Source: Nitrosospira multiformis (GTDB taxonomy: Bacteria > Pseudomonadota > Gammaproteobacteria > Burkholderiales > Nitrosomonadaceae). Taken from it: a DNA stretch of 64,000 nucleotides. Position 1 is the first letter of the stretch. Every line of letters begins with the position of its first letter. Position numbers and translations under genes: made by a program. The DNA is taken from assembly GCF_900110185.1 (NCBI RefSeq), contig NZ_FOCT01000008.1:62001-126000 (forward strand), in the 5' to 3' direction. Under the pieces are notes generated by a model that was given only the letters and a program-made list of their open reading frames with translations, ran no database searches and was not told where the DNA came from. Of the stretch, positions 19,226-27,415 are shown one piece after another.

Positions 19226-19690
19226 CTACATCTGGCTCTGCAGCCAGTTCTGGATACCCACCTTCTGCATCACCTCCAGCTGCGTTTCCAGCCAGTCGAT
19301 ATGCTCTTCAGTATCTTCCAGGATTTCTTTCAGAAGCTCCCGCGAAACGTAATCCTTTGCTGCTTCACACACGGCGATTCCACCAAGCAGCGTCTCGCGT
19401 GAAATCATTTCGAGCCTGAGGTCGCAATCAACGCATTCCTCCGCTTTCTCACCAATCAAGAGCTTGCCCAGTTCCTGCAGGTTGGGTAATCCCTCCAGAA
19501 ACAGGATGCGCTTGATGAGCGCATCGGCGTGCTTCATCTCTTCTATGGATTCCTCATATTCCAGCTTGCCAAGCCTGTCGAAACCCCAGTTTTCGTACAT
19601 GCGGGCATGAAGGAAATACTGATTGATGGCCGTCAATTCATGCTGCAATTGGCGGTTAAGCCACTGGATAATGTCTGCGTTGCTCTTCAT
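19226..19690 (-). CDS. bfr: Bacterioferritin
   Basis: The iron-storage protein that assembles into a 24-mer haem-containing cage. It is 154 aa, as is usual. The diiron ligands appear in LQHELTAINQYFLHA, YEESIEEMKHADALI, and EDTEEHIDWLETQ; Met of the haem site can be placed in the EEMKHADA helix. The gene for Bfd, which releases iron from Bfr, is directly upstream on the same strand, 40 bp away. A GAGG ribosome site precedes the ATG and a terminator follows. Expression likely depends on iron through the Fur-like site near hemP, but that is inferred. Confidence 0.97.
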   Translation of the reverse strand: MKSNADIIQWLNRQLQHELTAINQYFLHARMYENWGFDRLGKLEYEESIEEMKHADALIKRILFLEGLPNLQELGKLLIGEKAEECVDCDLRLEMISRETLLGGIAVCEAAKDYVSRELLKEILEDTEEHIDWLETQLEVMQKVGIQNWLQSQM

Positions 19691-19730
19691 GTATGCCTCC
19701 TCAGGCGAGATCTCGAATTAACGAGTGGGT

Positions 19731-19928
19731 TTATGTGGAATGGTGTTGAACCACGTTTTTCTGCATCAGTGCCTTTTCCAGGACCTCCTTCGCGTGGCAT
19801 GCGCATATTCCGCACTGCTCGCTCACACCCAGGCAAGTCTTTAAATCCCGCATCCTGTCGGCACCTCGATGAATGACGGCCTCTCGGATGGCGGTATCGG
19901 TTACACCTTTGCAGACACAAATATACAT
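19731..19928 (-). CDS. bfd: Bacterioferritin-associated ferredoxin
   Basis: A 65-aa [2Fe-2S] protein that passes electrons to bacterioferritin to mobilise stored iron. The four cluster cysteines are in MYICVCKGVTD and LGVSEQCGICACHA, in the Cys-x-Cys, then Cys-x2-Cys order of the family. The C-terminal tail (KNVVQHHST) is short. It lies between hemP and bfr on the same strand and probably shares their regulation. Confidence 0.95.
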   Translation of the reverse strand: MYICVCKGVTDTAIREAVIHRGADRMRDLKTCLGVSEQCGICACHAKEVLEKALMQKNVVQHHST

Positions 19929-19977
19929 GATGAGCGCCCTAAGTCTACTATTCCCTGCTATTCGTCCAGTATTTCTG

Positions 19978-20163
19978 TTATTTGGTTAAAATGAGCTTGC
20001 CGTTACGCGTACGCCGCAAGCGATATTGTTCGCCCTGATGCTGAATAAACACCTCATCACCGTGGGAAAACAGCGCATCGCTATAGATGCGTCGAGTCCG
20101 ATCCAGCATGACGAACTTTTGTTTATCCGCGTTGGTTTCCGGAACTGTGAGTAACTTATCCAT
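19978..20163 (-). CDS. hemP: Hemin uptake protein HemP
   Basis: A 61-aa member of the HemP/HmuP family, small proteins found with haem or iron uptake genes and in some bacteria a regulator of haem receptor expression. The conserved core is visible as IYSDALFSHGDEVFIQHQGE followed by YRLRRTRNGKLILTK. The start is ATG 20163, because the upstream in-frame extension runs through the promoter. A sigma-70 promoter and a Fur-like site lie 20-65 bp upstream. It is the first gene of the hemP-bfd-bfr series. Confidence 0.93.
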   Translation of the reverse strand: MDKLLTVPETNADKQKFVMLDRTRRIYSDALFSHGDEVFIQHQGEQYRLRRTRNGKLILTK

Positions 20164-20182
20164 GGCGCCGTTTCCGCAGTTA

Positions 20183-20201
20183 TTAATGAGAATGATTCGT
20201 A
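20183..20201 (-). promoter_or_regulatory. Fur-box-like site at hemP
   Basis: The plus strand reads TTAATGAGAATGATTCGTA and matches 11 of 19 positions of the Fur consensus, including the central GA-AAT-ATT core. It begins at the end of the -10 element and covers the likely transcription start, an ideal place for iron-dependent repression. Confidence 0.6.
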
Positions 20202-20228
20202 TTATAGGCAACTTTGGGTGAAATGCAA
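20201..20228 (-). promoter_or_regulatory. hemP promoter
   Basis: Minus strand: TTGCAT (-35, 20228-20223), a 16-bp spacer and a perfect TATAAT (-10, 20206-20201), about 40 bp upstream of the hemP start. The Fur-like site abuts the -10. Confidence 0.65.
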
Positions 20229-20420
20229 GAAGTGAATAAAAATTTTCTTGATGTTTTTTCAATAGATCGATCGAAGGACCGCAACCGATTTACGTTGCTA
20301 TCCTGGTAGTGACTCTGTCACGGATTACAGCGAGATCGGGATCAAATTCGGCCGATTTCGGAGCAGCTTTCGGATCGCATCAATCTGTGATAAAAATGAT
20401 GTATCACACTTGGGGGATGC

Positions 20421-20639
20421 ATGAGGACTGTACGCAAATCCATCACCCTGCCCCACAGGCAGGATGACTGGATCAAGGAATAGGTTAACGCAGGGTATTA
20501 TGTCGATGATAGCGAATATATCCGCGGCCTCATCCAACGGGAACGGGAACAGGCACGTAATGCCGAGACTGAGGACATCCCGCTCGCGCTGACCGAAGGT
20601 GAGAACAGCGGTGAATCGCAGCATTTTGACTCCTTTTGA
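20421..20639 (+). pseudogene. ParD-type antitoxin gene with in-frame stop
   Basis: Reading from ATG 20421 (GGGGG ribosome site) gives MRTVRKSITLPHRQDDWIKE, then a TAG stop at 20481, and then the same frame continues with VNAGYYVDDSEYIRGLIQRE and on to TGA at 20637. This is the ribbon-helix-helix and following region of a ParD antitoxin (usual form: DSEYIRxLIRRE). The stop most simply arose from CAG to TAG by one transition. The tail (AETEDIPLALTEGE) is still protein-like. It precedes the remnant of its ParE partner. Confidence 0.8.
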
Positions 20640-20707
20640 CTCAGCTGCATTCAAGAAAAGAATGCTGACAAAGCATGGTCGAACAGTTAGCCTGCTGAGC
20701 CCCATTG

Positions 20708-20863
20708 ATGCCAAGTGTAGAGTCAGATACTCATATTCATATCCGGCCAGGTTATCGCCGGTATAATATCGGTCGGCATATGATTTATTTTCGCATCACA
20801 CCCTATAACATCACCATTATTCGCATCCTGCATGCTCGCATGGATGCTTCCCGTCACCCGTAG
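20708..20863 (+). pseudogene. ParE toxin remnant (C-terminal part only)
   Basis: A 51-codon frame whose last 44 residues match the C-terminus of ParE/RelE-fold toxins: HIRPGYRRYNIGRHMIYFRI, then TPYNITIIRILHARMDASRH. A complete ParE has about 95-100 residues; the first half is missing, and only 68 bp separate this frame from the ParD pseudogene. The catalytic-like C-terminal strand survives but the fold cannot form. A dead toxin-antitoxin module. Confidence 0.75.
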
Positions 20864-20893
20864 AACACCCGCGCAAAGCTGTCCCGTGCGCTA

Positions 20894-21715
20894 ATGCAAA
20901 AATTTTCCGTTCTCCCACATGAAATGGCCGCAAGTCTCTGGCGCAACAGAGATTTGATTATCGCGCTTACCAAACGTGAAGTCATCGGACGCTACCGCGG
21001 CTCTGTCATGGGCATGGCGTGGTCCTTCTTCAACCCATTGCTCATGCTCGTGATTTATACGTTCGTATTTTCAGTGGTATTCAAGGCGCGCTGGGGAGTG
21101 GGTGGAGAAGAAAGCAAAACGGATTTCGCAATCATTCTTTTTGTCGGCATGATCGTGCATGGCCTGTTCGCGGAGTGCATCAACCGCGCACCCGCCTTGA
21201 TCCTGTTGAACGTAAATTATGTGAAAAAAGTCATTTTCCCGTTGGAAATACTCCCTTGGGTAGCATTCGGCTCCGCACTGTTTCACACGATTATCAGCGT
21301 AGGCGTGCTATTGCTTGCGCAGCTCCTTATCAGCCATCAACTGCCCTGGACTGTGATCCTTTTCCCCTTGGTCCTGCTTCCACTCATTTTTATTTCGATG
21401 GGCTTCGCCTGGTTTCTGGCAGCCTTTGGCGTATTTGTGCGCGATATCGGCCAACTCACGGGAATGTTTACCACCGTGCTATTGTTTCTTTCCCCCGTGT
21501 TTTACCCCTTGAGCATCTTGCCTGAAAAATACCAGGGTTTATTACAGCTTAATCCGCTTGCGTTCATCATCGAGGAAGGAAGAAAGGTGCTCGTCTTCGG
21601 ACAACTGCCAGACCTCGGGTACTGGAGCATCATGATGATTGCTTCCTTGCTGATGGCGTGGGCAGGATTCGCCTGGTTTCAGAAAACCCGCAAAGGATTT
21701 GCCGATGTTCTCTGA
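20894..21715 (+). CDS. Polysaccharide ABC transporter permease (Wzm type)
   Basis: The membrane half of an exporter that moves lipid-linked O-antigen or capsule across the inner membrane. It is 273 aa with six membrane helices and the ABC-2 signature region (REVIGRYRGSVMGMAWSFFN, VFSVVFKARWG, SPVFYPLSILPEKYQ). The ATP-binding partner overlaps its end by 11 bp. It opens the surface-polysaccharide locus that runs to about 37.5 kb. Confidence 0.95.
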   Translation: MQKFSVLPHEMAASLWRNRDLIIALTKREVIGRYRGSVMGMAWSFFNPLLMLVIYTFVFSVVFKARWGVGGEESKTDFAIILFVGMIVHGLFAECINRAPALILLNVNYVKKVIFPLEILPWVAFGSALFHTIISVGVLLLAQLLISHQLPWTVILFPLVLLPLIFISMGFAWFLAAFGVFVRDIGQLTGMFTTVLLFLSPVFYPLSILPEKYQGLLQLNPLAFIIEEGRKVLVFGQLPDLGYWSIMMIASLLMAWAGFAWFQKTRKGFADVL

Positions 21716-23213
21716 CACGGAAGATATCGCAAATGCTGCCAACCTTCCCTTATCCGAAACAGAATGTGGGAATCAGGCAGGAAGTGATAAAAGTGAAAAT
21801 GCCATGTCGGATTCTGGCAATTTTGCCGTTCGTGTTCAAAACATTTCAAAGTGCTACCAGATTTACGACGCGCCGCGCGACCGCCTGAAGCAGTTTGTCG
21901 TCCCTCGCCTGCAACGGCTGCTGGGTAAAACACCCAAACACTATTTTCGGGAATTCTGGGCTCTGAAGGATGTTTCCTTCGAAATAAAAAAGGGCCAGAC
22001 GATTGGTATCATTGGCCGCAACGGCTCCGGCAAATCTACGTTGCTTCAGATCATTTGCGGCACATTGTCACCCACGAATGGATTGATAGAAACCAATGGT
22101 CGAATAGCTGCCTTGCTGGAACTGGGCTCTGGTTTCAACCCGGAATTTACCGGGCGAGAAAACGTATATATGAATGCCGCTGTGCTGGGTCTTACCAAAG
22201 AAGAAATCGAAGCGCGCTATAGCGACATCCAGGCCTTTGCAGATATTGGCGATTTCATTGATCAACCGGTAAAGAGTTATTCAAGTGGCATGGTCGTGAG
22301 ACTGGCCTTTGCCGTCGCTATCAACGTCGCTCCCGATATCCTCGTCGTCGATGAGGCACTTTCCGTCGGGGATGAACTTTTTCAGCGCAAGTGCTTTTCG
22401 CGCATCGAAGCAATTAAGAAAAGTGGCGCGACGATCCTCTTTGTTTCCCATGCCGGCTCCACAGTTGTGGAATTGTGTGATCAGGCAATTCTCGTTGATA
22501 AGGGTGAGATACTAATTTCCGGAGCACCGAAAACAATCGTCGCAAAATACCAAAAGCTTCTCTATGCCCCTGAATTCAAACGCGATCAGATCCGCAGTGA
22601 AATCAAGACTTCTTCCATTCCAACCTCACCTCCCTCATCACCGATAAGCAGTCACCACGGGGGAAAAAGTGCCGATGCTGGAGTGGCGGAACTCTTCAGC
22701 CCTGAAGAATTCTTCGACCCGCATCTCAAATCACAAAGTGCGATCAGTTATGAGTCTCGGGGAGCCATAATTAGATCAGCCGAGATTCTCAACCTGACAG
22801 GGGAGCCGCTAAATTGCCTGAAATGCGGAAATATCTATTGCTTCAAATACGAAGTGTACTTTACCCAAAGGATACCAAACGTACGCTTCGGCATGCTCAT
22901 CAAAACCGTGTCTGGAGTGGAACTGGGAGGGGGCGTGTCGGCAGCCACCCCTGAGGAAAGTCTGCCTTATGCTGAGGCAAATTCCCTTTATCAAGTCGAA
23001 TTCCACTTTCGCTGTTTCTTAAATCCCGGCACCTATTACTTAAATGCAGGTGTCGTGGGCGCCTATGCTAGTGAAGAAACATATTTACACCGCTTGCTTG
23101 ATATCGTCGTATTTCGGGTTTTGCCGAACACTGGAAACCTGGCCACGGGTATCGTCGACTTCGGTTGCCATTTCGCGTTTGAACAATTGTATAACCCTAT
23201 CTCGAAAAAGTAG
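21705..23213 (+). CDS. Polysaccharide ABC transporter ATPase (Wzt type)
   Basis: A 502-aa ATPase subunit. The start is ATG 21705 with AAAGGA 8 nt upstream; the in-frame TTG two codons earlier is less likely. Walker A is GRNGSGKST, the signature YSSGMVVRLAFAVA and Walker B DILVVDEAL. After about residue 290 a linker leads to a C-terminal Wzt_C-like beta-sandwich (RSAEILNLTGEPLNCLKCGN, FRCFLNPGTYYLNAGV), which in characterised systems reads the terminal modification of the glycan. That predicts an ABC-dependent, end-capped polysaccharide. It overlaps the permease gene and acts with it. Confidence 0.95.
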   Translation: MFSDTEDIANAANLPLSETECGNQAGSDKSENAMSDSGNFAVRVQNISKCYQIYDAPRDRLKQFVVPRLQRLLGKTPKHYFREFWALKDVSFEIKKGQTIGIIGRNGSGKSTLLQIICGTLSPTNGLIETNGRIAALLELGSGFNPEFTGRENVYMNAAVLGLTKEEIEARYSDIQAFADIGDFIDQPVKSYSSGMVVRLAFAVAINVAPDILVVDEALSVGDELFQRKCFSRIEAIKKSGATILFVSHAGSTVVELCDQAILVDKGEILISGAPKTIVAKYQKLLYAPEFKRDQIRSEIKTSSIPTSPPSSPISSHHGGKSADAGVAELFSPEEFFDPHLKSQSAISYESRGAIIRSAEILNLTGEPLNCLKCGNIYCFKYEVYFTQRIPNVRFGMLIKTVSGVELGGGVSAATPEESLPYAEANSLYQVEFHFRCFLNPGTYYLNAGVVGAYASEETYLHRLLDIVVFRVLPNTGNLATGIVDFGCHFAFEQLYNPISKK

Positions 23214-23362
23214 GGCGTGAAAAGAAATGGATGAAAATTTAGGAATTAAGCTCCTCCGGAGACAGGCTTCGCTACCGCAAAGCGGGATGCTATTTGCCAA
23301 ACCGGGGTTCGATATGTTGTGGCTGGCAGACCGCCCGCTAACCTGGAATATGTGGTAAAGGC

Positions 23363-24550
23363 ATGGTCCGAAATAATGTATTAGAAGCCAAACTTGATAC
23401 GATGGAGAGCACTGGAAAGAAGCGGCTCATTATTGTACTGGGAATGCATCGCAGCGGTACCAGTGCCATCACCCGCGGCCTGCAAGTGATGGGTATAGAT
23501 CTGGGTAATAATTTGATACCGGCGATGGAAGGGGTAAATGACAAAGGTTTTTGGGAAGATTCAGATATTAATGCTTTTAACAATGAATTGTTGAACTCAT
23601 TGGGAAGCGATTGGCATCATGTTGCACCAATTAAATCATCTGATATAGAGACTTTACTGAAAAGTTGCTATTTCACTCGAGCCGTCGAATTGCTCCGTCA
23701 GAAGGTTGATAAGAACACTATTTTTGGATTTAAAGATCCGCGGGTGGCCAAGTTGCTGCCTTTTTGGAAAGAGGTATTCACCTATTGTCAATTTGATACT
23801 CGCTGCATTTTGGTAATACGCCATCCCCTTAGTGTTACAAAATCCTTAAATAAACGCGACAGTTTTGACGCGGAAAAAAGCTATCTTTTATGGTTAGGTC
23901 ATGTTATTGAAAGTTTGTCAGGTAGCATGGACCTGCAACGCGTGCTGGTTGATTATGACAAATTGATGAAATCTCCAGAACTTGAGATAGACCGGATTTC
24001 AAGACAACTCGATTTCAAAGTTGATTACGATGAACTGCATAACTATGCCGTTCAGTTTCTGGATAAGGCACTGCAGCATACAATTCATGATTTGAGTGAA
24101 TTGTCATTAGATGAGGCTTGCCCCCTGCTCGTGCACGAGATCTATACGAAACTGCTCGAGGTAGCTTCAGGCGAGATGAACCTTGATGATCCAGTACTAT
24201 GCCGCCTGATTGAACAATGGAGTGAAGAATTTCAACGTCTCAAACCAGCGCTCGCCCTAGTTGACAGATATTTTTCGAAGAATTTGGTTAACAACCAGAT
24301 TATCGCTGAATACAGCGAGCAAATTAAGCATATTAATCAAGCTGTGGCCGAACGGGAAGCGGCAGTAATCGAAAAAGATGCAGCGATAGCGGAGAAAGAT
24401 GCAGCGATAGCGGAGAAAGATGCAGCGATAGCGGAGAAAGATGCAGCACTGGCACGCGTCAATAGTGTGCTTACCAGCAAGTCTTGGCGCATCACCCACC
24501 CCCTACGAACATTAAAAAAATGGTTGAAACCCTCTCGGTCTGCCCCCTGA
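23363..24550 (+). CDS. Sulfotransferase-family protein with coiled-coil tail
   Basis: A 395-aa protein with a P-loop sulfotransferase domain (about residues 15-240): the 5'-phosphosulfate loop VLGMHRSGTSAITRGLQ and the 3'-phosphate region VIRHPLSVTKSLNKRD. It would move sulfate from PAPS to a glycan, or serve a related transfer. Near the end four tandem 7-residue repeats (EKDAAIA) form a coiled coil encoded by 21-bp DNA repeats. The tail SKSWRITHPLRTLKKWL is a motif common at the ends of glycan-assembly proteins. The gene is less GC-rich than its surroundings and its stop lies inside a 37-bp repeat. Substrate unknown. Confidence 0.85.
   Translation: MVRNNVLEAKLDTMESTGKKRLIIVLGMHRSGTSAITRGLQVMGIDLGNNLIPAMEGVNDKGFWEDSDINAFNNELLNSLGSDWHHVAPIKSSDIETLLKSCYFTRAVELLRQKVDKNTIFGFKDPRVAKLLPFWKEVFTYCQFDTRCILVIRHPLSVTKSLNKRDSFDAEKSYLLWLGHVIESLSGSMDLQRVLVDYDKLMKSPELEIDRISRQLDFKVDYDELHNYAVQFLDKALQHTIHDLSELSLDEACPLLVHEIYTKLLEVASGEMNLDDPVLCRLIEQWSEEFQRLKPALALVDRYFSKNLVNNQIIAEYSEQIKHINQAVAEREAAVIEKDAAIAEKDAAIAEKDAAIAEKDAALARVNSVLTSKSWRITHPLRTLKKWLKPSRSAP
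24371..24454 (+). repeat. 21-bp tandem repeat, four copies, in sulfotransferase gene
   Basis: Copies at 24371-24391, 24392-24412, 24413-24433 and 24434-24454 each encode EKDAAIA or a close variant. Copies two and three are identical, and copies one and four diverge slightly. The number of copies could change by slippage without shifting the frame. Confidence 0.9.
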
Positions 24551-24643
24551 TTCCATGGCAAGCTAATACTCTCGGTCTGCCCCCTGATTCCATGGCAAGC
24601 TAATACTCTCGGTCTGCCCCCTGATTCCATGGCAAGCTAATAC
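24533..24643 (+). repeat. 37-bp tandem repeat, three copies
   Basis: Three perfect head-to-tail copies at 24533-24569, 24570-24606 and 24607-24643. The first spans the last codons and TGA of the sulfotransferase gene; the others fill the gap before the next gene. Each contains CCATGGCAAG and an inner CCCCCTGA. Confidence 0.95.
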
Positions 24644-24701
24644 TGTTAGCGGACAAGCAACCTATCATTGAACACGATCAAGATATTGACCTAGACAACA
24701 C

Positions 24702-26951
24702 ATGAAAACACGAGAATTGCAAGATCCTGCAGCATCCGCTTTTGTAACGGAAATGGTAGGGAGGAATAAAAATGTCCTGGAAATTGGGCCAGGACCTGGA
24801 GCAATCACAAGAATCCTTCAATCACTTGGCAAGTGCCGCGTGACAGGAGTAGAGCTTGATGAGGAAGCAATTAGAAAGCTCAAGCCATACTGCAGCAAGA
24901 TCATACAGGCTGACCTTAACACAATTGACTGGACGCAACTACTCACTGAAATCGGACACTTTGATGTAGTTGTGGCAGCTGATGTACTGGAACATCTTTA
25001 TGATCCATGGATGGTCTTGCAAAAAATGGTCGCCTTTTTAAATCCCCAGGGCTACCTCGTCATCTCACTTCCTCATGCCGGACATGCAGGGATAATGTCA
25101 TCCCTGATCAATGGGGATCTTGAGTACCGGGAGGACAGACTTCTGGATCGAACGCACCTCCGATTTTTTGGCCTCAAGAACATCGAAAGCCTGTTTGCAC
25201 AAGCGGGTCTAAAAATCATCGAGGCACGTTACGTAAGCAAAGCCCCTGAGGAAACCGAGCTTGCGTCCAGTTGGTCACAGCTGCCTTTTCCCATGCGAGA
25301 TGTGATCATGCATGGTGCTTACTCACAAATCTATCAAGTGGTAGTTAAAGCGGCTCCCTTACATCATCCAGCTGACGCAGTTCCTCTTGTACCCCCAGTG
25401 CCTGAATTTAGGAAGCGTCCTTCTACATCTAATCCCAATGTAGCGGCTATCCGCCTGGAGGAAGCGTCGAGCCAAGCAAACGACAAGAGATTGGGCGACA
25501 AATCCCAAAATGCAGCGGTTACCCCATCTATCCAGCCGTCGCGGAACCTCCCAACCGATCCACGCTTGATCGCCTTCTATCTTCCACAATTTCATCCTAT
25601 ACCTGAAAACGATCGCTGGTGGGGCAAAGGCTTCACAGAATGGACTAATGTGACAAAGGCTGAACCGCTGTTTGAAGGCCATCTCCAGCCACATCTGCCT
25701 ACGGACTTCGGATTTTATGACCTGCGGGTCCGCCAAACGCGACGTGAACAGATCAAAGTTGCCAAACAATACGGTGTAGACGGCTTCTGTTACCACTATT
25801 ATTGGTTCTCGGGTAAAAGGATTCTAAACTTGCCCGTGGACGATATGCTGGCTGATCCTGAAAGCGATATGCCGTTTTGCCTGTGCTGGGCAAATGAAAA
25901 CTGGACCCGCCGCTGGGATGGAGCCGATCAGGAAGTTCTTATTGTCCAGAAGTACTTGCCCGATGACGACTTGAATTTCATTAAATCGCTAGTCCCGTTT
26001 TTCCAGGATAAACGCTATATCCGCGTAGACGGAAAACTATACTTCATCGTATATCAGCCTCAACAGTTACCTGATCCGGTCAAAACAGTTGCAGTCTGGC
26101 GAGAGTACTGCCGTTCTATAGGTTTAGGTGAGATACATATATGTGCAGCGTTAACTCACGGCAACGAGGACTACGCTCAGTTCGGGTTTGATAGTGGTGT
26201 CGAGTTTCCACCACACAATCTCAAGATAGCTAATATTAACGATCAAGTGGAATTTCATGAGATGTTTATAGGCAACCTCATGCAGTTTTCGTCAATCGCC
26301 CAATCTTATCTTGATAGAGTGTATGACAATGCTCATGTTTTCAAAACAGTGTTCCCCTCGTGGGATAACACCGCACGAACAAAGGAACGCGCACTAATAG
26401 TGCTGAATGGTACCCCGGAAAATTACGAATACTGGCTTGCATCCACCATCGACCAGACCAGGCAAACGGGTAAGGCCGATGAACTTGTATTTATCAACGC
26501 CTGGAATGAGTGGGCAGAAGGGTGTCATCTCGAACCCGACCGCTGGTTCGGGCATCGATTTCTCCAGGCGACTTTAAATGCAAAAACAGGTGTACGCAGA
26601 TTTTCCACATTCCCACACTTCAGTGCTCCCCATTACAGGACACCAAGCATTACGATTGGTGCCCATTTAACCTTCCGGGAAGCGATATCATCTACCGTCA
26701 AATACTATTTACAGCTAAAAGTTAGAGACTTGAAGATTGCTGTGAACCAAAGCAGTGCTCCCCATCACAGGACACCAAGCATTACGATTGATGCCCATTT
26801 AACCTTCCGGGAAGCGATATCATCTACCGTCAAATACTATTTACAGCTAAAAGTTAGAGACTTGAAGATTGCTGTGAACCAAAGACGGTGGCTTCGCTCC
26901 TTATTGCTCCCGTTCGTTAGAACCGCGCGTACTTTAGGTGCACGTATATAA
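24702..26951 (+). CDS. Methyltransferase-WbsX (GH99-like) fusion protein
   Basis: A 749-aa two-domain protein. Residues about 1-210 form a class I SAM methyltransferase (VLEIGPGPGAITRILQSLG, FDVVVAADVLEHLYDPW, NPQGYLVISLPHAGHAG). Residues about 290-620 form a WbsX-like GH99-type domain (LIAFYLPQFHPIPENDRWWG, GFTEWTNVTKAEPLF, CWANENWTRRWDG, FINAWNEWAEGCHLEPD). WbsX domains occur in O-antigen clusters and are thought to act on rhamnan or mannan. The two domains are joined by a Ser/Pro-rich linker. The C-terminus holds a duplicated 44-residue segment. Function: likely methylation plus processing of the polysaccharide, inferred. Confidence 0.85.
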   Translation: MKTRELQDPAASAFVTEMVGRNKNVLEIGPGPGAITRILQSLGKCRVTGVELDEEAIRKLKPYCSKIIQADLNTIDWTQLLTEIGHFDVVVAADVLEHLYDPWMVLQKMVAFLNPQGYLVISLPHAGHAGIMSSLINGDLEYREDRLLDRTHLRFFGLKNIESLFAQAGLKIIEARYVSKAPEETELASSWSQLPFPMRDVIMHGAYSQIYQVVVKAAPLHHPADAVPLVPPVPEFRKRPSTSNPNVAAIRLEEASSQANDKRLGDKSQNAAVTPSIQPSRNLPTDPRLIAFYLPQFHPIPENDRWWGKGFTEWTNVTKAEPLFEGHLQPHLPTDFGFYDLRVRQTRREQIKVAKQYGVDGFCYHYYWFSGKRILNLPVDDMLADPESDMPFCLCWANENWTRRWDGADQEVLIVQKYLPDDDLNFIKSLVPFFQDKRYIRVDGKLYFIVYQPQQLPDPVKTVAVWREYCRSIGLGEIHICAALTHGNEDYAQFGFDSGVEFPPHNLKIANINDQVEFHEMFIGNLMQFSSIAQSYLDRVYDNAHVFKTVFPSWDNTARTKERALIVLNGTPENYEYWLASTIDQTRQTGKADELVFINAWNEWAEGCHLEPDRWFGHRFLQATLNAKTGVRRFSTFPHFSAPHYRTPSITIGAHLTFREAISSTVKYYLQLKVRDLKIAVNQSSAPHHRTPSITIDAHLTFREAISSTVKYYLQLKVRDLKIAVNQRRWLRSLLLPFVRTARTLGARI
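26621..26884 (+). repeat. 132-bp tandem duplication inside the fusion gene
   Basis: Two adjacent copies, 26621-26752 and 26753-26884, identical except for about two substitutions. Each encodes 44 residues, beginning SAPHYRTPSIT or SAPHHRTPSIT and ending KIAVNQ. It is in frame, so the protein stays intact. The near identity points to a recent duplication. Confidence 0.95.
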
Positions 26952-27415
26952 TTTCTCCTTCCATTATGAAGTATGCAATCATTGTTAATTTGACGATGGT
27001 ATCTTGGCTCGGAAAAGCGTAAGGTGTAACCTCGGTAAAAATAGTTAGTTGGTCTGGCTAATTGAAGAGATAGCTCTTTTCATTGTCTATTCCTAGATAC
27101 TGAGTAGTTGCTGAAGGGCAGTATCCAATTCAGCCTACTCTTTTTCCGTTTGCTGTTATGGAGCATCGCATCAGTTTTTTGACAACTCGGATAGCAAACC
27201 ATTTTCGCGGTGTGAGCTCATCAAATCCACTTTGGCTTTAGCAAGCTTTTCTCTGACTGATGCCAACTTTAAGCGGTACGTTGAGCTTTAGCCATGTACA
27301 ACATATTGCCCCTCTTCAATATAGAGGGGGACAAAGAGTAGTGAGAAACCACATATTCCGTTATTCGATTCGCCAGCAAATTCTTAATATCTACCTTTTT
27401 GCTCGGGGTATATCA
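26952..27415. other. AT-rich intergenic region
   Basis: No intact gene. On the minus strand, around 27080-27290, one frame reads like decayed protein (SVREKLAKAKVDLMSSHREN and ELDTALQQLLS) broken by several stops, possibly the remains of a gene. The plus-strand frame of the next gene stays open from 27260 but does not look coding before ATG 27416. Confidence 0.35.

Noticed and set aside
20325..20714. A 129-codon minus-strand frame across the ParD remnant
   Set aside because: Composition is unlike protein, and the plus strand carries a clear ParD reading.
24371..24643. CRISPR-like array
   Set aside because: The repeats are contiguous without spacers, so they are simple tandem repeats; no cas gene is present.
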